A stretch of DNA of 64,000 nucleotides from Cognatundibacterium crateris. GTDB lineage: Bacteria > Pseudomonadota > Gammaproteobacteria > Burkholderiales > Burkholderiaceae_D. Of the stretch, positions 26,480 to 35,949 are shown in pieces. The number at the start of each line of letters is the position of its first letter. Within the stretch, counting starts at the first letter, position 1. A program made the position numbers and the translations under genes. The stretch is from the NCBI RefSeq assembly GCF_010078235.1, contig NZ_JAABOS010000004.1:456652-520651 (forward strand), written 5' to 3'. Under the pieces are notes generated by a model that was not told where the DNA came from, made no database searches, and saw only the letters and a program-made list of their open reading frames with translations.

Positions 26480-26499
26480 ATGCTGAATCTGACTTGAGC

Positions 26500-26928
26500 T
26501 CAGCGGCAGCGTTTCTGTACCGCTTCTATGTAGGCTTGTCCATCTGGCGGCAGACCTGAGCGTTGGGAATTCCAGATCATCTCGCCCAGGCATTCCATGA
26601 TTTGATGGTGTGCCTCGTGTTCGGAATTGTAGCGCTGTGCCAGTTGGCGTGCCGCGCCCTGAATGCCACGCGGCTGATCGACAGAAATCTGCTCACTGAT
26701 TGATAAGTGCATGGATAGGTGCAGGAAGGGATTGGTTTGACCCTGATCCACGCTGTAATTGGCCTGCAAAGCCGCTTCGACATCAGTCAGTGCCTGGTCG
26801 TATTCAGGATGTTGTTGTATCCAGTCGGCAGCAATTCCTTCCAGCGGTGTCAGAATTTCTTTTGCATGCATTTTTCTGAATGTTTCGCAGAAAAAACGGC
26901 GGACATCATCCTGACTGGGGTTGAACAT
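26500..26928 (-). CDS. DUF1841 family protein
   Basis: A 142-residue protein opening with FNPSQDDVRRFFCETFRK and LTPLEGIAADWIQQHPEY, the DUF1841 signature. A histidine-rich middle (HLSMHLSISEQ, EHEAHHQIMECLGE) could bind metal, but this is inference. It is predicted soluble, without a signal. The family is widespread in Betaproteobacteria and has no assigned function. Confidence 0.8.
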   Translation of the reverse strand: MFNPSQDDVRRFFCETFRKMHAKEILTPLEGIAADWIQQHPEYDQALTDVEAALQANYSVDQGQTNPFLHLSMHLSISEQISVDQPRGIQGAARQLAQRYNSEHEAHHQIMECLGEMIWNSQRSGLPPDGQAYIEAVQKRCR

Positions 26929-27136
26929 ACGGCTTCCTGAATATGAGCGTTGGAAAAAGCCGCTTATTGTAGGGTAAAAACGGTGCGCTGGCTGCCCTGT
27001 CTTTAGCTGTCATTGCAGGCAGAGTCGTTTAAACTCAGCGCATATGCCGATTTCGCCAGGTGGAGTGCACACGAGCTCAGTATCTTCGTTTATCATGCGG
27101 CAAGTTTTTCCCTCGTTTTCCAGAAAAGGAATCATC

Positions 27137-27718
27137 ATGTTAAGTACAGAAGCTCAGCAAACCTTATTTACCAACGCACGTACCCATAATGGCTGGCAGG
27201 ATAAGCCTGTGAGCGACGCAATATTGCATGAACTGTATGAGCTGATGAAATGGGCGCCCACTTCTGCCAATGCTTCCCCGGCGCGCATCGTATTTGTGAA
27301 GTCCGAAGAACAAAAATCTGCCTTGCTCGCTTGCATGGCGGAGGGAAATCTGGAGAAAACCAAAACTGCGCCGGTAACCGCAATTATCGGTATGGATATG
27401 GCATTTTATGATCAGCTGCCACAATTGTTTCCACACGCGGATGCACGTTCCTGGTTTGTCGGCAATCAGGCACTGATAGAAGCGACAGCCTTCCGTAACT
27501 CCTCCTTGCAAGGCGCATATCTGATGCTGGCTGCGCGTACCCTGGGTCTGGACTGTGGTCCGATGTCAGGTTTTGATGCCGATAAAGTCAATGCGACTTT
27601 CTTTGCTGGTAGCGAAGTTAAAGTGAATTTCATCTGCAATCTTGGCTATGGCGACGCCAGTAAATTACATGCACGTGGTCCACGTCTGAGTTTTGAACAG
27701 GCTTGCCGTATCGTCTGA
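27137..27718 (+). CDS. nitroreductase-family protein, RutE/malonic semialdehyde reductase-like
   Basis: A 193-residue FMN-dependent nitroreductase. The N-terminal [24 protein letters not shown], the long middle insert with [25 protein letters not shown], and [17 protein letters not shown] match RutE-type malonic semialdehyde or 3-hydroxypropionate reductases. No other rut genes are nearby, so general aldehyde or nitro reduction is equally possible. AAAGGA lies six bases before the ATG at 27137; upstream in-frame codons are not family-like. Confidence 0.85.
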   Translation: MLSTEAQQTLFTNARTHNGWQDKPVSDAILHELYELMKWAPTSANASPARIVFVKSEEQKSALLACMAEGNLEKTKTAPVTAIIGMDMAFYDQLPQLFPHADARSWFVGNQALIEATAFRNSSLQGAYLMLAARTLGLDCGPMSGFDADKVNATFFAGSEVKVNFICNLGYGDASKLHARGPRLSFEQACRIV

Positions 27719-27765
27719 TTGCTGAGCGGGCAGTTGCTTCCTTTGCCCGCTAACAAGGCTCAAAG

Positions 27766-27806
27766 AACGTCCTTACACCTTTTCAGGTAAGGGCGTTTTT
27801 TCTTTG
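27766..27806 (+). terminator. terminator of the nitroreductase gene, overlapping the 3' end of nth
   Basis: AACGTCCTTAC (27766-27776) pairs with GTAAGGGCGTT (27787-27797) with one wobble, followed by TTTTCTTT. It includes the nth stop codon on the other strand. Confidence 0.7.
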
Positions 27807-28420
27807 AAATCGCATAAATCTGCGATCATACAATTCCAACATTTAGGTTTGCGGGCGATGCAGGTATAGCGCCCATGCAGTATCAGCCAGTGATGTGCAT
27901 CCAGCCTGAATTCTTTGGGAACAAATTTCATTAGCTTTTGTTCGACGATATCCACGTTTTTGCCCGGTGCAATCCCGGTCCGGTTGGATACCCGGAAAAT
28001 ATGGGTATCGACCGCAATGGTGGGCTGGCCGAAAGCCGTATTCAGAACCACGTTGGCAGTTTTCCGGCCCACGCCAGGCAAGGCTTCCAGTGCTTCACGC
28101 TGCTGAGGCACCTGACCTTGATGCTCGCGTAGCAGGATCTCGCAGGTCGCGATCACGTTTTTTGCCTTGGTTTTGTATAAGCCTATGGTCTGGATGTAAG
28201 GCATCAAACCGTCTACCCCTAAGCGCAGCAAAGTCTCGGGTGTATTAGCAATCGGATACAGTTTGCGGGTTGCTTTGTTGACCGATACGTCTGTAGCCTG
28301 AGCGGACAACAAAACCGCGATCAGTAATTCAAATGGCGTGTTGTATTCGAGTTCCGTGGTTGGATGTGGATTTTCCTGTTGCAGACGCTGGAAAATCAGC
28401 TGGCGTTTTTCTGCATTCAT
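27773..28420 (-). CDS. nth: endonuclease III, DNA glycosylase/AP lyase
   Basis: A 215-residue base-excision repair enzyme for oxidised pyrimidines. The helix-hairpin-helix ([12 protein letters not shown]) carries catalytic K120 and the second active residue D138 (AVDTH), the same numbers as in E. coli. The C-terminal [17 protein letters not shown] gives the four cysteines of the 4Fe-4S cluster. Its ATG overlaps the stop of the RnfB-like gene as ATGA, so the two are translationally coupled, an arrangement seen in Gammaproteobacteria and Betaproteobacteria. Confidence 0.96.
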   Translation of the reverse strand: MNAEKRQLIFQRLQQENPHPTTELEYNTPFELLIAVLLSAQATDVSVNKATRKLYPIANTPETLLRLGVDGLMPYIQTIGLYKTKAKNVIATCEILLREHQGQVPQQREALEALPGVGRKTANVVLNTAFGQPTIAVDTHIFRVSNRTGIAPGKNVDIVEQKLMKFVPKEFRLDAHHWLILHGRYTCIARKPKCWNCMIADLCDFKEKTPLPEKV

Positions 28421-29112
28421 GCGCCTTGTCCTTTTTCAGCTTCCAGTTTTTTCAGGCGTGCGCGTTCGATTGCGGCAGCAATGATCGCCTTCTTTCTGTC
28501 TTTGCTGGCTTGCTCTTCCGCTGTGACGGCAGCTTCTGCTTCCAGCGCTTGTAGTTTGGCGGCGGCTTTAGCTGCCAGTCTTTGTTCGTTTTCGTATTTC
28601 TCACGCTGCAGCCGCACAGTACGGCTGTCATAGGCGGTTTTGGCCTGACTGGCTTGTTGTTCGCTCCAGGCTGACCAGCCGGTTTTTCCTGGCGTGACGG
28701 AGATCATGGAAATACAATCTACCGGGCAGGGCGCGACACACAAATCGCAGCCGGTACACAATTCCGGTATCACGGTATGCATTTGTTTGGCTGCACCGAC
28801 GATAGCATCGACCGGACAGGCTTGTATGCATAAGGTGCAGCCTATGCAATAGGCTTCTTCAATCACTGCGACTGGTCGTTCACGTTCTGTACCGTGCTCA
28901 GGATTCAAAGGGATGGTGGCCAGTCCGAGTGCATCAGCCAGCAAGGCAATACCCTGTTCGCCACCGGGTGGGCATTGATTATGACTGGCGTTGCCAGCAG
29001 CCATTGCCACTGCATAATCGTGACAAGACGGATAGCCACATTTAGTACATTGGGTTTGCGGTAACAGTGCTTCAAGTTGTGTAGCAAGTGAGACGGATGC
29101 AGGAGAGGGCAC
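28417..29112 (-). CDS. RnfB/RsxB-type ferredoxin, soluble short form
   Basis: A 231-residue iron-sulphur protein. The N-terminal Fes domain ([16 protein letters not shown], then CPPGG) is followed by two 4Fe-4S ferredoxin motifs ([12 protein letters not shown] and [12 protein letters not shown]) and an alanine/lysine-rich coiled coil from about residue 170. It lacks the N-terminal membrane anchor of true RnfB, and no other rnf genes are nearby. It probably acts as a soluble electron carrier, perhaps maintaining the Nth cluster or SoxR, but that is inference. The start is a GTG at 29112. Confidence 0.85.
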   Translation of the reverse strand: MPSPASVSLATQLEALLPQTQCTKCGYPSCHDYAVAMAAGNASHNQCPPGGEQGIALLADALGLATIPLNPEHGTERERPVAVIEEAYCIGCTLCIQACPVDAIVGAAKQMHTVIPELCTGCDLCVAPCPVDCISMISVTPGKTGWSAWSEQQASQAKTAYDSRTVRLQREKYENEQRLAAKAAAKLQALEAEAAVTAEEQASKDRKKAIIAAAIERARLKKLEAEKGQGA

Positions 29113-29206
29113 AGGAAGAACTCAATAGGAAAAATCAGGGTCGGCTTGCCACTCAGGAAGCAAGCGCCAAAACTGAGATTATCCCCTGATTCAGCGCGAC
29201 TCACAA

Positions 29207-29238
29207 ACAAAAACGCCACCTCGCGGCGGCGTTTTTGT
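29207..29238 (-). terminator. terminator of the PHB depolymerase gene
   Basis: AAAAACGCC and GGCGTTTTT pair around a CG-rich centre, giving a U-run on either strand. It lies just beyond the minus-strand depolymerase stop. Confidence 0.8.
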
Positions 29239-29250
29239 GTTCATTGGCGA

Positions 29251-30486
29251 TTAGCCGTGCTTGCGGATGAATTCACCGATTTTCGGGCATATCATTTCAC
29301 GCCAGCGGCGGCCTGAAAATATGCCGTAGTGACCACAACCAGGCGCTACGTAATCCTGTTTCATACTGGCTGGAATGCTGCTGCATAAATCATGGGCTGC
29401 CTGGGTCTGACCAGGGCCGGAAATGTCGTCCAGTTCGCCTTCGACTGTGAACAGCGCGACCGTCTTGATATCCTGTGGCCTGACCAGCTTGCCTTCGACT
29501 TCCCAGGTGCCTTTAGGCAGACGGAATTCCTGGAACACAGTCTTGATCGTTTCCAGATAGTAGTCGGCTGGCATATCGAGGACGGCATTGTATTCATCAT
29601 AGAATTTACGATGCTGCTCGGCTGAATCATCATCACCTTTGATCAGGTGCTGATAGTAATCCCAGTGGCTTTGCGCATGGCGGTCAGGGTTCATTGCGAC
29701 AAAACCGGCATGTTGTAAAAAGCCTGGATAGACCTTGCGTCCATAGCCAGGATAGTTAGCCGGTACGTTGTAAATCACCGTATTCTCAAACCACGAGAAT
29801 TTCTTTTCAGTCGCCAGATTATTGACTTCCGTCGGTGATTTGCGCGGATCAATCGGGCCGCCCATCATCGTCATGGTTTTTGGTAGCTTAGGATCGTTGG
29901 CACTAGCCATCAGTGCTATCGCGGCCAGCACCGGTACCGTAGGCTGGCAGACTGAGATTACATGCACGTCCGGGCCCAGCAAGCGGATGAAATCCTGAAC
30001 ATAGTAAATGTAGTCGTGCAGATGGAAGCTGCCTTCAGACAGCGGCACCATGCGCGCGTCGGTCCAGTCTGTGATGTAGACATCGTGATCCGGCAGCAAT
30101 CCGCGCACGGTATCGCGCAGCAGGGTGGCATGATGTCCCGATAAAGGGGCGACCAGCAACACAGTCGGCTGCTTGATCTTCGCCAGCTCCTTATCGTTCA
30201 AGACCTTTTTAAAGTGCAGCAGTTTGCAAAAAGGTCGGATCACAGCGGTGGTTTGTGTGATTTCTACAACTTGTTTGCCTATGGTCGTCGAAGTAATGCC
30301 AAACTCTGGTTTCTCATAATCTTTTCCAAGGCGAAACAAAAGTTCGTAGCCAGCAGCGATACGCTGAGAATAGGGCGTATGGGCCAGTGGTGAGACCGGA
30401 TTGGTAAACAACTTGGAGGAGGCTTCAGCCCACTGGGTTAAAGGGTTCAGAAATGCGCGGTTCAATTCATGAAATTGGTAGAGCAT
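29251..30486 (-). CDS. phaZ: intracellular polyhydroxybutyrate depolymerase
   Basis: A 411-residue alpha/beta-hydrolase of the intracellular PHA depolymerase family, which mobilises native PHB granules. The nucleophile is C180 in SVCQPTVPV, corresponding to the catalytic cysteine of the Ralstonia/Cupriavidus PhaZ1 type rather than a serine lipase box. GELDDISGPGQT holds the acidic residue and PGCGHYGIFSGRRW the histidine. There is no signal peptide, in keeping with a cytoplasmic enzyme. Its presence implies PHB storage, though synthesis genes are not in the window. Confidence 0.93.
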   Translation of the reverse strand: MLYQFHELNRAFLNPLTQWAEASSKLFTNPVSPLAHTPYSQRIAAGYELLFRLGKDYEKPEFGITSTTIGKQVVEITQTTAVIRPFCKLLHFKKVLNDKELAKIKQPTVLLVAPLSGHHATLLRDTVRGLLPDHDVYITDWTDARMVPLSEGSFHLHDYIYYVQDFIRLLGPDVHVISVCQPTVPVLAAIALMASANDPKLPKTMTMMGGPIDPRKSPTEVNNLATEKKFSWFENTVIYNVPANYPGYGRKVYPGFLQHAGFVAMNPDRHAQSHWDYYQHLIKGDDDSAEQHRKFYDEYNAVLDMPADYYLETIKTVFQEFRLPKGTWEVEGKLVRPQDIKTVALFTVEGELDDISGPGQTQAAHDLCSSIPASMKQDYVAPGCGHYGIFSGRRWREMICPKIGEFIRKHG

Positions 30487-30763
30487 AGTGACTTCTTTCT
30501 GATAAAAAGACAGGCAGTTCCCTGGGGCGTGACTAAGGTAGTGTTATTTTTGGCAACAGAAAAATGGAATTCCAATAGAGCTTTCCATCTATTGTATTGC
30601 ATCGCATCATAAACCAGTTTAGTCCGTTTTGCTCCTGTGCTTGGAATTCAATGTGAAGTCGGTGCAAATTTATGTTAAAAAATTGGCTTAAAAATAATAA
30701 GTTGCGGGCTACAATGTGATGCAGGGTAAATGTGTCATTGATAAGGATATAGGGCATAGCAGA

Positions 30764-33700
30764 ATGACTAGTGACTTCGATCAGACGGAAATTCAATGGC
30801 GAGAACAGTGTTTTGTTGCATTTGATTTAATGCGTGATTCGCCTGAAGTGGGCCGCTTGATTGCCAAGAGCTTACGTACGGAAGCCCGTGAAAAGCGTCG
30901 TCCGGTACTGGGTGGACTGGCCGAAATCCTGTATGCGTTTGCCGATTTTTTTGACGGTAAGCTGCATCTGGCAGAGCCTGAGTTTGAGCGCACTGCGACC
31001 ATGTTTGAGCTGATCGGCGATAGCGAAGGCCTGGCCTTCTCTTTGCTGGGCACCGTTGCCGTATGGCGCCGCCACGGGCGCGCTGAGCAAGCGTATTCCC
31101 TTTGCCATTCGCGTATCCTGCCGATTTTGCCTGAGGGTGATCACAGGCTGACTGTGCTGGTACTGAATATCCTCGGTACGCTGTCGCAGGAGTTGGGCTA
31201 CACCGAAGAGGCGATCAGGCATTTTTATAACGCGCTTGAGCAAGCCAAACGGCTGCAAATTTCAAATCGCGTGTCGCAGATACTGGCCAATCTGGGTGAA
31301 ATTTTCTACATCAGCGGTAATGCCGAGGATGCCGAGGTTTTGCTGGAGGAAGCGCGTGAAATTGCGGTAGATTCCGATGAAAAATGGCTGGCTCCCTTTA
31401 TCTCAACCATGCTGGCGCTGTGTTATCTGGCATTGGAAAAATATGATGATGCCTATTTGAGTGTGGCAAACTACATCAGCGAAGGCAGTGCCCATCATAC
31501 CGATAATTCCAGCCGTGCTTTTTGCCTGTCCGTTGCCGCTTACACGCTGGCAGCACGCGGACAACTGACTGAAGCAGATCATCTCAACAGCATTGCGATG
31601 TCGCTGCTCGATACCTATGAAGATAAGCCGCTCAAGCCCTATAGCTGGTGGGTGAATGGTTATCTGCACCGTTGTCACCAGCGCTTTCCTGAGGCGATCT
31701 CAGACTTGCGACGCGCAATTGACAGTGTTGGCGACAAGGGTTATGTCTACATGCCGCTGCGGGCGATGCGCGAATTGATAGAGATTTTCGGTGAGACTGG
31801 GCAGTGGGAAGAGGGGTATCAGGAGCAGCAGCGCTATATGACATTGTTTGTCAAAGCCCAGGGTTTGGCAACCCGTGTGCATGTACAGACTTTACATATC
31901 GGGCATGAATTGAAAGAGGCGGAACTGGCGCGCCGGCTGGCTGAAGAGGCTTATGCTGAGCGCCAGGCGCTGGATGACGAGTTGCAGCGCATACTCGCAG
32001 AACGCGAAACCATACTGGAAAATTCTATAGTCGGCATGGTTTTTCTGAATAACGAGGGCAGAGTGCAATGGGCGAACAAACCCCTGTGTCAGATTTTTGG
32101 GGTGGACAGACACGCTGTGCTCGGCGCTTCGCTGGAGCCATTTTATACCTCGCGTGATGCCTATCATGCCTCAGGCGCTGCTGTCAGTGAGGCGGTATTG
32201 CGCGGTGAGGCCTATGAGAGTGAATTGCAAATGCGGCGCGCCGATGGCAGCTTGTTTTGGGTCCACTTTTCAGGGCGTGCAGTGGATCAGAACCGGCTCA
32301 CGATGGGTACCGTCTGGGTCGTGATGGATATCACGGAACGTAAGCGTCTGGAAACCCAGTTACAGGAAAGTATGGCGGAACAATTGCGTCTGCGAACGCT
32401 ACAGATGCAGGCTGAACTCAAGGAAGCAGAGCGCGCAAGGATACACGCCGAAGAGGCAACCGCCGCTAAATCTATGTTCCTCGCCAATATGAGTCATGAA
32501 ATCCGTACTCCCATGAATGCCATCATAGGGATGGCGCATCTGGCCTTGCGTACTGATCTCGATGATAAGCAAAGAGACTATGTAGAGAAAATCCATCATG
32601 CCGGCATGTCTTTGCTCGGCATTGTGAATGACATTCTGGATTTTTCTAAAGTGGAAGCGGGTAAGCTCAGCATCGAGCATATCGACTTCAATCTGAATGA
32701 GGTGCTGGAAAACATCACCCTGATGACGGCCGACCGCGCTTACGAAAAAAATCTGGAATTCATATTGCATGTACCGAAGGAGATACCTCGGCTATTAAGA
32801 GGCGACTCGCTGCGGCTTGGTCAGGTCTTAATTAATCTGATTAACAATGCCATCAAATTCACCGATGCGGGTGAAGTCTTTATGTCTTGCCGTGTCGCAG
32901 AGAGCAAGGCCTGGCGCGTTAAGCTGGAATTTGAGGTCAGTGATACCGGTATTGGCATGTCGGAAGAGCAGACTCAACGTTTATTTCAGCCTTTCAGTCA
33001 GGCTGATGAGTCGACCACGCGCCGTTTTGGCGGAACCGGTCTGGGTTTATCGATTTCCAAGCGTTTGATAGAACTGATGGGTGGTGAGATTTCTCTCAAT
33101 AGCGATATGGGTGTGGGCACAACAGTGCGTTTCCATACCTGGTTTGATTTGCCTGAAAAAAGACTGGCGCTGGCGCCAGCGGTGATGACGAATCCTGCAC
33201 TCAAAGTATTGATCGTTGATGATAATCGCAAAGCTGCTCAGGTACTGAGTGAAGAACTGGCAATTCTGACGCCAAATTGCGAGAGTGTGCATAGTGCGAC
33301 GGCTGCGATGCAGGCGATAGAGCTGGCGGATCATGCCACACCATTTGATCTGGTGTTTGTGGATTTGCGTATGCCGGAACTGGATGGGCTGAGTCTGATC
33401 AGTTTGCTTAAGAACGTCAAAAATTTGCGCAGCATGCCGAAATTTATTTTGCTGGGTGTTCATGCGCGCGAAGAGGCCAGCTTCCGCACCGATACAGTCT
33501 TGCCTGATGCTTTCATGCGTAAGCCGGTCAATGCTTCTATTCTGAGGCAATGCCTGGATAATCTGATGCTCATAGAGCACGAGCCAAATATCAGTCGCAG
33601 TCAGCAGGCAGTGCCACAATTTCCGGGTTTGCGCGTATTGCTGGTGGAAGATAATGAAGTCAATCAGCAGATCGCGCGTGAACTGATGGAGGCAGCTGCG

Positions 33701-34678
33701 ATAGATGTCAGCCTGGTCGCTAATGGTCGTGAAGCGGTCGATCTGGTGTTGCGCCACCCACCCGAACATTTTGGGATGGTATTCATGGACGTACAGATGC
33801 CGGAAATGGATGGGCACGAAGCGACCAGACTGATACGCCTCAATCCGGCTTATGCCGATTTGCCTATCGTTGCCATGACGGCGCATGCGATGGCGGAAGA
33901 ACGTGCCCATTGCCTGCGCTCGGGCATGGATGCGCATGTGACCAAGCCGGTGGATCCTCAGTCCTTGTATAACACGATACGACAATGGTGCCAGCCTGAA
34001 ACGCATACGCTTGCCGTGCCACCGGCATCCCCTGCGGCACAGACAGCGCGGCTGCAAATTGATCATATTGATGTGGAGGAGGGACTCAGACGTGCATTGG
34101 GTAGCCAGGAGTTGTACCGCGACTTACTGGGGCGTTTTTGTGAAAGTCAGAAAAATGCAGTGACTGATGCCAGGGATGCCTATATCGCAGGTGAGACAGC
34201 AATTGCAGAACGCCTGATTCATACCCTGAAAGGCGTGGCAGCACTGATCTCGGCCAAAGCTATGCGCAAGAGTGCTGAACAACTGGAGCATAGTATCCGT
34301 GGCGCTGTGTCAGCACGCGAAATCATCTTGCGGTTTGATGCCTGTCAGCAAGAGCTGAGTCAGACCACCGCAGCGATAGAGGCTGCGTTGAAATCGGATC
34401 TGGATGCCGCCTCATTGCCGGGTACGGATGCAAAATTAGATAGGGCAGCGATGCAGGCCTTGTTGCAGCGTAGCGAAGCATTGTTAGCTGAATACGATGG
34501 TGAGGCCGTGGAATTATTGAAGGATGCCAGTGAACAGTTGCTGCTTGCATTTGGTCAGGAAGTACATCAACAACTGATGCGCGCCTTACGCCAGTTTGAA
34601 TTTGATGCAGCATTGAGCATAGTGCGGGAGGCGGCACTGAATCACGGCTATACCCGGAATCCACATGTTGAGCAATAA
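30764..34678 (+). CDS. TPR-PAS hybrid sensor histidine kinase with two receivers and Hpt
   Basis: A 1304-residue cytoplasmic kinase. Residues 1-370 are helical TPR-like repeats, then a coiled coil, a PAS domain at about 420-550 (SIVGMVFLNNEGRVQWAN), HisKA with phospho-acceptor H578 (MSHEIRTPMNAI), HATPase_c (NLINNAIKFTD, DTGIGM, GGTGLGLSI), receiver 1 with D867 (FVDLRMPELDG), receiver 2 with D1009 (MDVQMPEMDG), and an Hpt domain with H1153 (IHTLKGVAA). No membrane span is evident, so it senses an intracellular cue. The start at 30764 has AGGG nine bases upstream; an in-frame GTG at 30716 would add 16 residues. Only 48 bases separate it from the HD-GYP regulator, its probable output partner. 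Confidence 0.9.
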   Translation: MTSDFDQTEIQWREQCFVAFDLMRDSPEVGRLIAKSLRTEAREKRRPVLGGLAEILYAFADFFDGKLHLAEPEFERTATMFELIGDSEGLAFSLLGTVAVWRRHGRAEQAYSLCHSRILPILPEGDHRLTVLVLNILGTLSQELGYTEEAIRHFYNALEQAKRLQISNRVSQILANLGEIFYISGNAEDAEVLLEEAREIAVDSDEKWLAPFISTMLALCYLALEKYDDAYLSVANYISEGSAHHTDNSSRAFCLSVAAYTLAARGQLTEADHLNSIAMSLLDTYEDKPLKPYSWWVNGYLHRCHQRFPEAISDLRRAIDSVGDKGYVYMPLRAMRELIEIFGETGQWEEGYQEQQRYMTLFVKAQGLATRVHVQTLHIGHELKEAELARRLAEEAYAERQALDDELQRILAERETILENSIVGMVFLNNEGRVQWANKPLCQIFGVDRHAVLGASLEPFYTSRDAYHASGAAVSEAVLRGEAYESELQMRRADGSLFWVHFSGRAVDQNRLTMGTVWVVMDITERKRLETQLQESMAEQLRLRTLQMQAELKEAERARIHAEEATAAKSMFLANMSHEIRTPMNAIIGMAHLALRTDLDDKQRDYVEKIHHAGMSLLGIVNDILDFSKVEAGKLSIEHIDFNLNEVLENITLMTADRAYEKNLEFILHVPKEIPRLLRGDSLRLGQVLINLINNAIKFTDAGEVFMSCRVAESKAWRVKLEFEVSDTGIGMSEEQTQRLFQPFSQADESTTRRFGGTGLGLSISKRLIELMGGEISLNSDMGVGTTVRFHTWFDLPEKRLALAPAVMTNPALKVLIVDDNRKAAQVLSEELAILTPNCESVHSATAAMQAIELADHATPFDLVFVDLRMPELDGLSLISLLKNVKNLRSMPKFILLGVHAREEASFRTDTVLPDAFMRKPVNASILRQCLDNLMLIEHEPNISRSQQAVPQFPGLRVLLVEDNEVNQQIARELMEAAAIDVSLVANGREAVDLVLRHPPEHFGMVFMDVQMPEMDGHEATRLIRLNPAYADLPIVAMTAHAMAEERAHCLRSGMDAHVTKPVDPQSLYNTIRQWCQPETHTLAVPPASPAAQTARLQIDHIDVEEGLRRALGSQELYRDLLGRFCESQKNAVTDARDAYIAGETAIAERLIHTLKGVAALISAKAMRKSAEQLEHSIRGAVSAREIILRFDACQQELSQTTAAIEAALKSDLDAASLPGTDAKLDRAAMQALLQRSEALLAEYDGEAVELLKDASEQLLLAFGQEVHQQLMRALRQFEFDAALSIVREAALNHGYTRNPHVEQ

Positions 34679-34726
34679 GGTGCCGGGCAGGTGATGCCTG
34701 ACTGGCGCGGACACGCAAACCCATGA

Positions 34727-35872
34727 ATGAGCCTAGCGATGCTTGATTCTTACGAAAATGCCAGTCGGCCTACAGTATTGGTGGTGGATGATACGCCGGA
34801 TAATCTGTCTCTGCTATCGAATCTCTTGCGGGAGTTGTATCGCGTTAAAATCGCGACCAGTGGTGCCAAGGCATTGCAGATAGCGCAGACCCAACCGCAG
34901 CCGGATCTGATCCTGCTCGATGTCATGATGCCTGACATGGATGGCTATGAGACCTGTCGTTTGCTCAAGCGGGACGCGCGTACTGTTGAGATTCCAGTGA
35001 TTTTTCTGACTGCGAAAAATCAGGTGCATGATGAGGAGCTGGGTTTACGTCTGGGCGCTGTTGATTACATCAGTAAGCCCGTCAGTCCCCCGGTGATGAT
35101 AGCGCGTGTCGCGACCCAGTTTCGTTTACTCAAGGCGCAGCAGCAATTGCGTATGCAAAACCAGCAGTTACAGTTGCTGGTGACTGAGAAAACAGAAAAA
35201 CTTAATCAGCTTCAGCAGGCGATTATCATAGGCCTGGCTTCTTTAAGTGAATCGGGTGACGCCGCCAAACTTAATCATTTAAGGCGTACCCAGGAATATT
35301 TGCGTGTTCTGGCTCAGCGCTTGCGCCAGCATCCGGATTTTGCGAGGCAGCTCAACGATGAGGCGATCAGTCTGATGGCGCAAGCGGCACCCTTACATGA
35401 TATAGGGCGCATACAACTGCCCGACTGGATACTTGAAAAACGTGGTAAATGGGGTGAGGCTGAGCTGGCGCTGATGCGGCAGCATACTGTGTTTGGGCGC
35501 GAAGCCATAGAGATCGTGGAGACGTGTTTTGGCGGTACCCATGACTTCTTGCGCTTCGCGCGTGAAATCGCGTATTCACATCAGGAAAAATGGGATGGCA
35601 GTGGCTACCCGCAGCAGCTCAGCGGCGAGGCTATTCCGCTGGCAGCCAGACTGATGAGTGTGGCTGATGTGTACGATGCACTGATTTCAGATTACGAGTA
35701 TGAGCCAGCCCGACAGCATCAGGAAGCGCTGGAGATTCTGCGCGCATCATCGGGTTCGCACTTCGATCCGCGCATCGTGCATGCATTTTGTGAAGTGTCT
35801 GATGAAATCTATCGGATCACTCAGCGTTTTCCGGTGCAGGCGGCGCCTGAGCAGATGCAGATGGCCTTGTAA
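34727..35872 (+). CDS. response regulator with HD-GYP phosphodiesterase domain
   Basis: A 381-residue two-domain protein. The receiver (residues 14-135) has D65 as the phosphorylation site (LLDVMMPDMDG) and K117 (SKPVS). A coiled coil links it to an HD-GYP domain (about 165-370) with NHLRRTQEYL (H184), the HD pair H224-D225, and the GYP signature in DGSGYP (293-295). The metal and GYP residues are intact, so cyclic-di-GMP hydrolysis is expected. It sits directly after the hybrid kinase and is very likely its target, linking the signal to c-di-GMP. No good ribosome-binding site is seen; the ATG at 34739 is an alternative start. Confidence 0.9.
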   Translation: MSLAMLDSYENASRPTVLVVDDTPDNLSLLSNLLRELYRVKIATSGAKALQIAQTQPQPDLILLDVMMPDMDGYETCRLLKRDARTVEIPVIFLTAKNQVHDEELGLRLGAVDYISKPVSPPVMIARVATQFRLLKAQQQLRMQNQQLQLLVTEKTEKLNQLQQAIIIGLASLSESGDAAKLNHLRRTQEYLRVLAQRLRQHPDFARQLNDEAISLMAQAAPLHDIGRIQLPDWILEKRGKWGEAELALMRQHTVFGREAIEIVETCFGGTHDFLRFAREIAYSHQEKWDGSGYPQQLSGEAIPLAARLMSVADVYDALISDYEYEPARQHQEALEILRASSGSHFDPRIVHAFCEVSDEIYRITQRFPVQAAPEQMQMAL

Positions 35873-35898
35873 TTGTCGTCGCAGGCTTGAATGAAAAT

Positions 35899-35930
35899 AA
35901 AAAACGCAGCTGAAACAGCTGCGTTTTTTT
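35899..35930. terminator. bidirectional terminator after the HD-GYP gene
   Basis: CGCAGCTG (35905-35912) and CAGCTGCG (35916-35923) form a perfect stem with loop AAA, flanked by A and T runs. It is shared with the converging reductase gene. Confidence 0.92.
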
Positions 35931-35949
35931 ACGACTTGAGGCCTGCGGC

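Noticed and set aside
27725..27751. AGCGGGCA / TGCCCGCT hairpin after the nitroreductase gene
   Set aside because: A large 11-base loop and no U-run; the hairpin at 27766-27806 is the better terminator.
30533..30796. 87-codon minus-strand frame between phaZ and the kinase gene
   Set aside because: It covers the probable kinase promoter, overlaps its start and shows no family similarity.
33047..34066. 339-codon minus-strand frame
   Set aside because: Antisense to the receiver domains of the hybrid kinase, whose conserved residues are clear.
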